Part shown: positions 61,269 to 64,000 of the stretch, in pieces
Layout of the letters: every line of letters begins with the position of its first letter
Position numbering within the stretch: the first letter of the stretch is position 1
NCBI RefSeq assembly: GCF_033095865.1
Contig: NZ_AP019365.1
Span: forward strand, 2,453,501 to 2,517,500
Reading direction: 5' to 3'
Origin: Pseudomonas sp. KU43P
Lineage (GTDB): Bacteria > Pseudomonadota > Gammaproteobacteria > Pseudomonadales > Pseudomonadaceae
Length of the DNA stretch: 64,000 nucleotides
Position numbers and translations under genes: made by a program
Notes under the pieces: model-generated
What the model was told of the DNA's origin: nothing
What the model saw: only the letters and a program-made list of their open reading frames with translations
Database searches by the model: none

Positions 61269-62762
61269 ATGAGTCACTACTCACTCGGCTACTGGCAAGA
61301 CAAAGCGGCAAACCTGCAGATTGAAGGTCGCGCCTTCATCGATGGCCACTACCTGCCTGCAGCAGATGGCCAGACATTCCAGTGCATCAGCCCGATTGAC
61401 GGCAGCACGCTCACCCAGGTTGCCAGTTGCGGCCCGGCAGATGCTGACCTTGCGGTCGCTTCAGCAAGACGCGCGTTCGAAGCCGGCGTGTGGTCGCGCA
61501 TGGCGCCTGCGGCCCGCAAGGCCGTGATGATTCGCTTCGCTGAACTGATCGACCAGCATGCTGAAGAGCTGGCCCTGCTCGAAACCTTGGACATGGGCAA
61601 ACCCATCAGTGACGCCTTGTACGTCGACGTTGCCCTGGCTGCTCAAGCATTGCGCTGGAACGGTGAAGCCATCGACAAGGTGTACGACGAAGTCGCGCCG
61701 ACGCCGCATGACCAGCTGGGGTTGGTGACCCGTGAACCGGTGGGCGTGGTGGCGGCCATCGTGCCCTGGAACTTCCCCCTGATGATGGCCTCCTGGAAGC
61801 TGGGGCCAGCACTGGCAACCGGCAACTCGATCATTCTGAAGCCATCGGAAAAGTCGCCGCTCACCGCCATTCGCGTCGCCCAGTTGGCGGTCGATGCCGG
61901 CATTCCAAAAGGCGTCTTAAACGTATTGCCGGGGTATGGCCACACCGTCGGCAAAGCGCTGGCGCTGCACATGGACGTGGAAACCCTGGTCTTCACTGGC
62001 TCGACGCGAGTCGCCAAGCAGCTGATGGTGTATGCCGGCGAGTCGAACATGAAGCGGATTTGGCTGGAGGCGGGTGGCAAGAGCCCCAACATCGTGTTCG
62101 CTGACGCCCCAAACCTTGCAGAGGCAGCCGAATCCGCCGCCGCCGCGATTGCCTTCAACCAGGGCGAGGTGTGCACCGCGGGCTCCCGCTTGCTGGTGGA
62201 ACGAGGGGTCAAGGAAAGCTTCCTGCCATTGCTGCTCGAAGCCCTTGCACAATGGAAACCTGGCCATCCGCTCGACCCCGAGACCAAGGTTGGCGCGTTG
62301 GTCGACAGCCAACAACTCGACACGGTTCTCAAGTACATCGAGGCGGGGCATGCCCAGGGCGCGAAGCTGCTGGCTGGCGGCAAGCGAACCCTTGAAGAGA
62401 CGGGCGGCGTGTTTGTACAGCCGACGGTTTTTGATGGGGTCAGCAACGCGATGAAGATTGCCCAGGAAGAGATTTTTGGCCCGGTGCTTTCGGTCATCGA
62501 GTTCGACACGTTCGACGAAGCCATCGCCATCGCGAACGATACCCCGTATGGCCTCGCCGCTGCTGTCTGGACGTCCGATATTGGCAAAGCCCATCGGGCA
62601 GCCAAAGCGCTGCGGGCAGGGAGTGTCTGGGTCAATCAATATGACGGTGGAGACATGACGGCGCCGTTTGGCGGCTTCAAGCAATCGGGGAACGGGCGCG
62701 ACAAGTCACTGCACGCCTTCGACAAGTACACCGAGCTCAAAGCCACGTGGATCAAGCTGTAA
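61269..62762 (+). CDS. Aldehyde dehydrogenase, PuuC/KauB-like
   Basis: A 497-residue NAD(P)-dependent aldehyde dehydrogenase. VPWNFPLMMASWKLGPALA is the cofactor region, the general base Glu is in WLEAGGKSPNIVF, and the nucleophile Cys is in FNQGEVCTAGSRL near residue 302. Overall it is closest to the gamma-glutamyl-gamma-aminobutyraldehyde and aminoaldehyde dehydrogenases. CCCGGAG precedes the ATG. It would oxidise the aldehyde left after amine oxidation by the P450. Confidence 0.92.
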   Translation: MSHYSLGYWQDKAANLQIEGRAFIDGHYLPAADGQTFQCISPIDGSTLTQVASCGPADADLAVASARRAFEAGVWSRMAPAARKAVMIRFAELIDQHAEELALLETLDMGKPISDALYVDVALAAQALRWNGEAIDKVYDEVAPTPHDQLGLVTREPVGVVAAIVPWNFPLMMASWKLGPALATGNSIILKPSEKSPLTAIRVAQLAVDAGIPKGVLNVLPGYGHTVGKALALHMDVETLVFTGSTRVAKQLMVYAGESNMKRIWLEAGGKSPNIVFADAPNLAEAAESAAAAIAFNQGEVCTAGSRLLVERGVKESFLPLLLEALAQWKPGHPLDPETKVGALVDSQQLDTVLKYIEAGHAQGAKLLAGGKRTLEETGGVFVQPTVFDGVSNAMKIAQEEIFGPVLSVIEFDTFDEAIAIANDTPYGLAAAVWTSDIGKAHRAAKALRAGSVWVNQYDGGDMTAPFGGFKQSGNGRDKSLHAFDKYTELKATWIKL

Positions 62763-62830
62763 GGGCAAATCGTGGTGGTCGACCTTTGGTTCGATCAATC
62801 CAGTGGATCCTATGATTTGAGAGTGAGCAG

Positions 62831-64000
62831 ATGAACACTTATAGCGCTACCTTGGCCAAGTCGGATGTCCAGCATCATCTTCATCCCTATACCGATGCCC
62901 GTCAGCACGAGCAAGTTGGCCCGCTCATCATTGAGCGGGGTGAAGGGATTCACGTTTATGACACTGCGGGCAAGCGGTACATCGAGGCCATGTCCGGCCT
63001 CTGGAGTGTTGCCTTGGGCTTCAACAACCGCCGGCTGATCAAGGCTGCCACGGACCAGCTCAACACCTTGCCGTTTTATCACCTGTTCTCGCACAAGGCA
63101 CATGCTCCGAGCATCGAGCTGGCCGAGAAACTGGTGCAGATTGCACCGGTGCCGATGAGCAAGGTGTTCTTCACCAATTCAGGTTCGGAGGCGAACGATA
63201 CCGTTGTCAAAATGCTCTGGTATCGCAACAACGCCCTTGGCAAACCCGAGAAGAAGAAAATCATCAGCCGGATCAATGCCTATCATGGCATCACCGCAGT
63301 CAGTGCAAGCCTGACTGGGTTGCCGGCAAACCAGCGGGGGTTCGATGTACCACTGCCGGGTTTCCTTCATGTCGGTTGCCCGCATTTCTACCGCAATGGG
63401 CAAGCTGGCGAAACCGAGGCAGCGTTCACTCAGCGGCTGGTGCAGGAACTTGAGGACATGATCCTCCGTGAGGGCCCCGGCACCATTGCCGCATTTTATG
63501 GGGAACCGTTGATGGGCGCTGGCGGGGTGATCGTGCCGCCCGAAGGTTACTGGGCAAAGATCCAGGCCGTGTGCCGCAAACATGACATTCTCGTCGTGGC
63601 CGATGAAGTGATTTGCGGTTTTGGCCGTACCGGTAACATGTTCGGCTGTGAAACCTTTGATATTCAGCCGGACATCCTGGTTACGTCGAAGCAGCTGTCA
63701 TCGTCCTATCAGCCGATCGCAGCGATCATGCTCAACGAAAAAGTCTACGAGGGTATTGCCGACCAGAGCCATGCCCTCGGTACGCTGGGGCATGGTTTCA
63801 CGGGCAGTGGGCACCCAGTGGCCGCTGCAGTCGCACTTGAAAACGTGCGGGTGATCGAGGAGGAAAAGCTCGTTGAACACGCAGCCGAGATCGGACAGTA
63901 CCTTCAGAAGCGCCTGCGTGCCTTGGCTGGGCATCCATTGGTGGGTGAGGTGCGGGGTGTCGGCTTGATTGCGGCAGTCGAGCTGGTGATGAATCAGGCG
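62831..64000 (+). CDS. Class III aminotransferase, 3' partial
   Basis: The frame is open to the window end, giving 390 residues of what is usually 450-460. FFTNSGSEANDTVVKMLWY, the INAYHGITAVSASLTG region, VADEVICGFGRTG and the PLP-binding Lys287 in TSKQLSSSYQPIAA mark an omega-amino acid/putrescine:pyruvate aminotransferase (SpuC-like). GAGTGAG lies before the ATG. It lies 68 bp after the aldehyde dehydrogenase, completing an amine-degrading operon. Confidence 0.93.
   Translation, partial: MNTYSATLAKSDVQHHLHPYTDARQHEQVGPLIIERGEGIHVYDTAGKRYIEAMSGLWSVALGFNNRRLIKAATDQLNTLPFYHLFSHKAHAPSIELAEKLVQIAPVPMSKVFFTNSGSEANDTVVKMLWYRNNALGKPEKKKIISRINAYHGITAVSASLTGLPANQRGFDVPLPGFLHVGCPHFYRNGQAGETEAAFTQRLVQELEDMILREGPGTIAAFYGEPLMGAGGVIVPPEGYWAKIQAVCRKHDILVVADEVICGFGRTGNMFGCETFDIQPDILVTSKQLSSSYQPIAAIMLNEKVYEGIADQSHALGTLGHGFTGSGHPVAAAVALENVRVIEEEKLVEHAAEIGQYLQKRLRALAGHPLVGEVRGVGLIAAVELVMNQA

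Overview
The window looks like chromosome of a fluorescent pseudomonad of the Pseudomonas putida group. The base composition is GC-rich, and many intergenic gaps carry the P. putida type of REP element (core CCGGCAAGCCGGCTCCCACAGG), usually as inverted pairs. No rRNA, tRNA or CRISPR array was seen. Most of the window is catabolic and transport genes, broken by a short type VI effector/immunity island and a RAYT/REP locus.

Region 1 (1-2670): the 3' end of an RHS/Tc-C-like toxin gene and a small cold-shock-like gene. Region 2 (2863-6944): a five-gene operon matching the levulinate (lvaABCD) logic, namely phosphotransferase, DUF6285 partner, histidine phosphatase, acyl-CoA dehydrogenase and SDR. 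This suggests a 4-hydroxyacyl-CoA isomerised through a phosphorylated intermediate. Region 3 (7103-14591): quinone reductase-like MDR, TauD-type dioxygenase, beta-keto acid cleavage enzyme (BKACE), MFS transporter, DsbA-like, Rieske and YeiH genes, then a convergent AraC regulator. Region 4 (14836-25181): hydrolase, DUF1302 barrel, DUF1329, YCF48-like propeller, RND/MMPL permease and acyl-CoA ligase, which look like an envelope-spanning uptake and activation route for a lipophilic acid, followed by a convergent alcohol dehydrogenase.

Region 5 (25380-30069): an SDR gene, then a phospholipase D effector gene broken by two lesions and an intact AT-rich Sel1-type lipoprotein (probable immunity protein). 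A second, decayed copy of the SDR 3' end plus REP pair closes the island. Region 6 (30070-38901): AraC regulator, CMD-family protein, BKACE, MFS, second BKACE, AraC regulator, RAYT transposase with a perfect 63-bp inverted repeat, and second copies of the TauD and quinone-reductase genes. Region 3 and region 6 are therefore paralogous. Five candidate AraC operators (TGTCAT-like boxes repeated every 21 bp) lie before the quinone reductases, hydrolase and alcohol dehydrogenase, mostly 73-86 bp from the start codon.

Region 7 (39110-48921): unknown membrane proteins, an ABC exporter, a DUF4142 protein, a compact operon of haem-oxygenase-like iron enzyme, methyltransferase and YbdK-type ligase, and a frameshifted chemoreceptor. 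Region 8 (49252-64000): an apparent amine catabolic cluster. It has MFS and APC permeases, a cache protein, a FadR-type regulator, a glutamine-synthetase-like ligase, two class I amidotransferase-like hydrolases, an aldehyde dehydrogenase and a class III aminotransferase, the parts list of the gamma-glutamylated polyamine (Puu/Pau) route. The flavin amine oxidase of that route is absent here, and a complete P450/flavodoxin/reductase system stands in its place. I consider this the best candidate for an undescribed system, with the envelope quartet and the iron enzyme/methyltransferase/ligase operon next.
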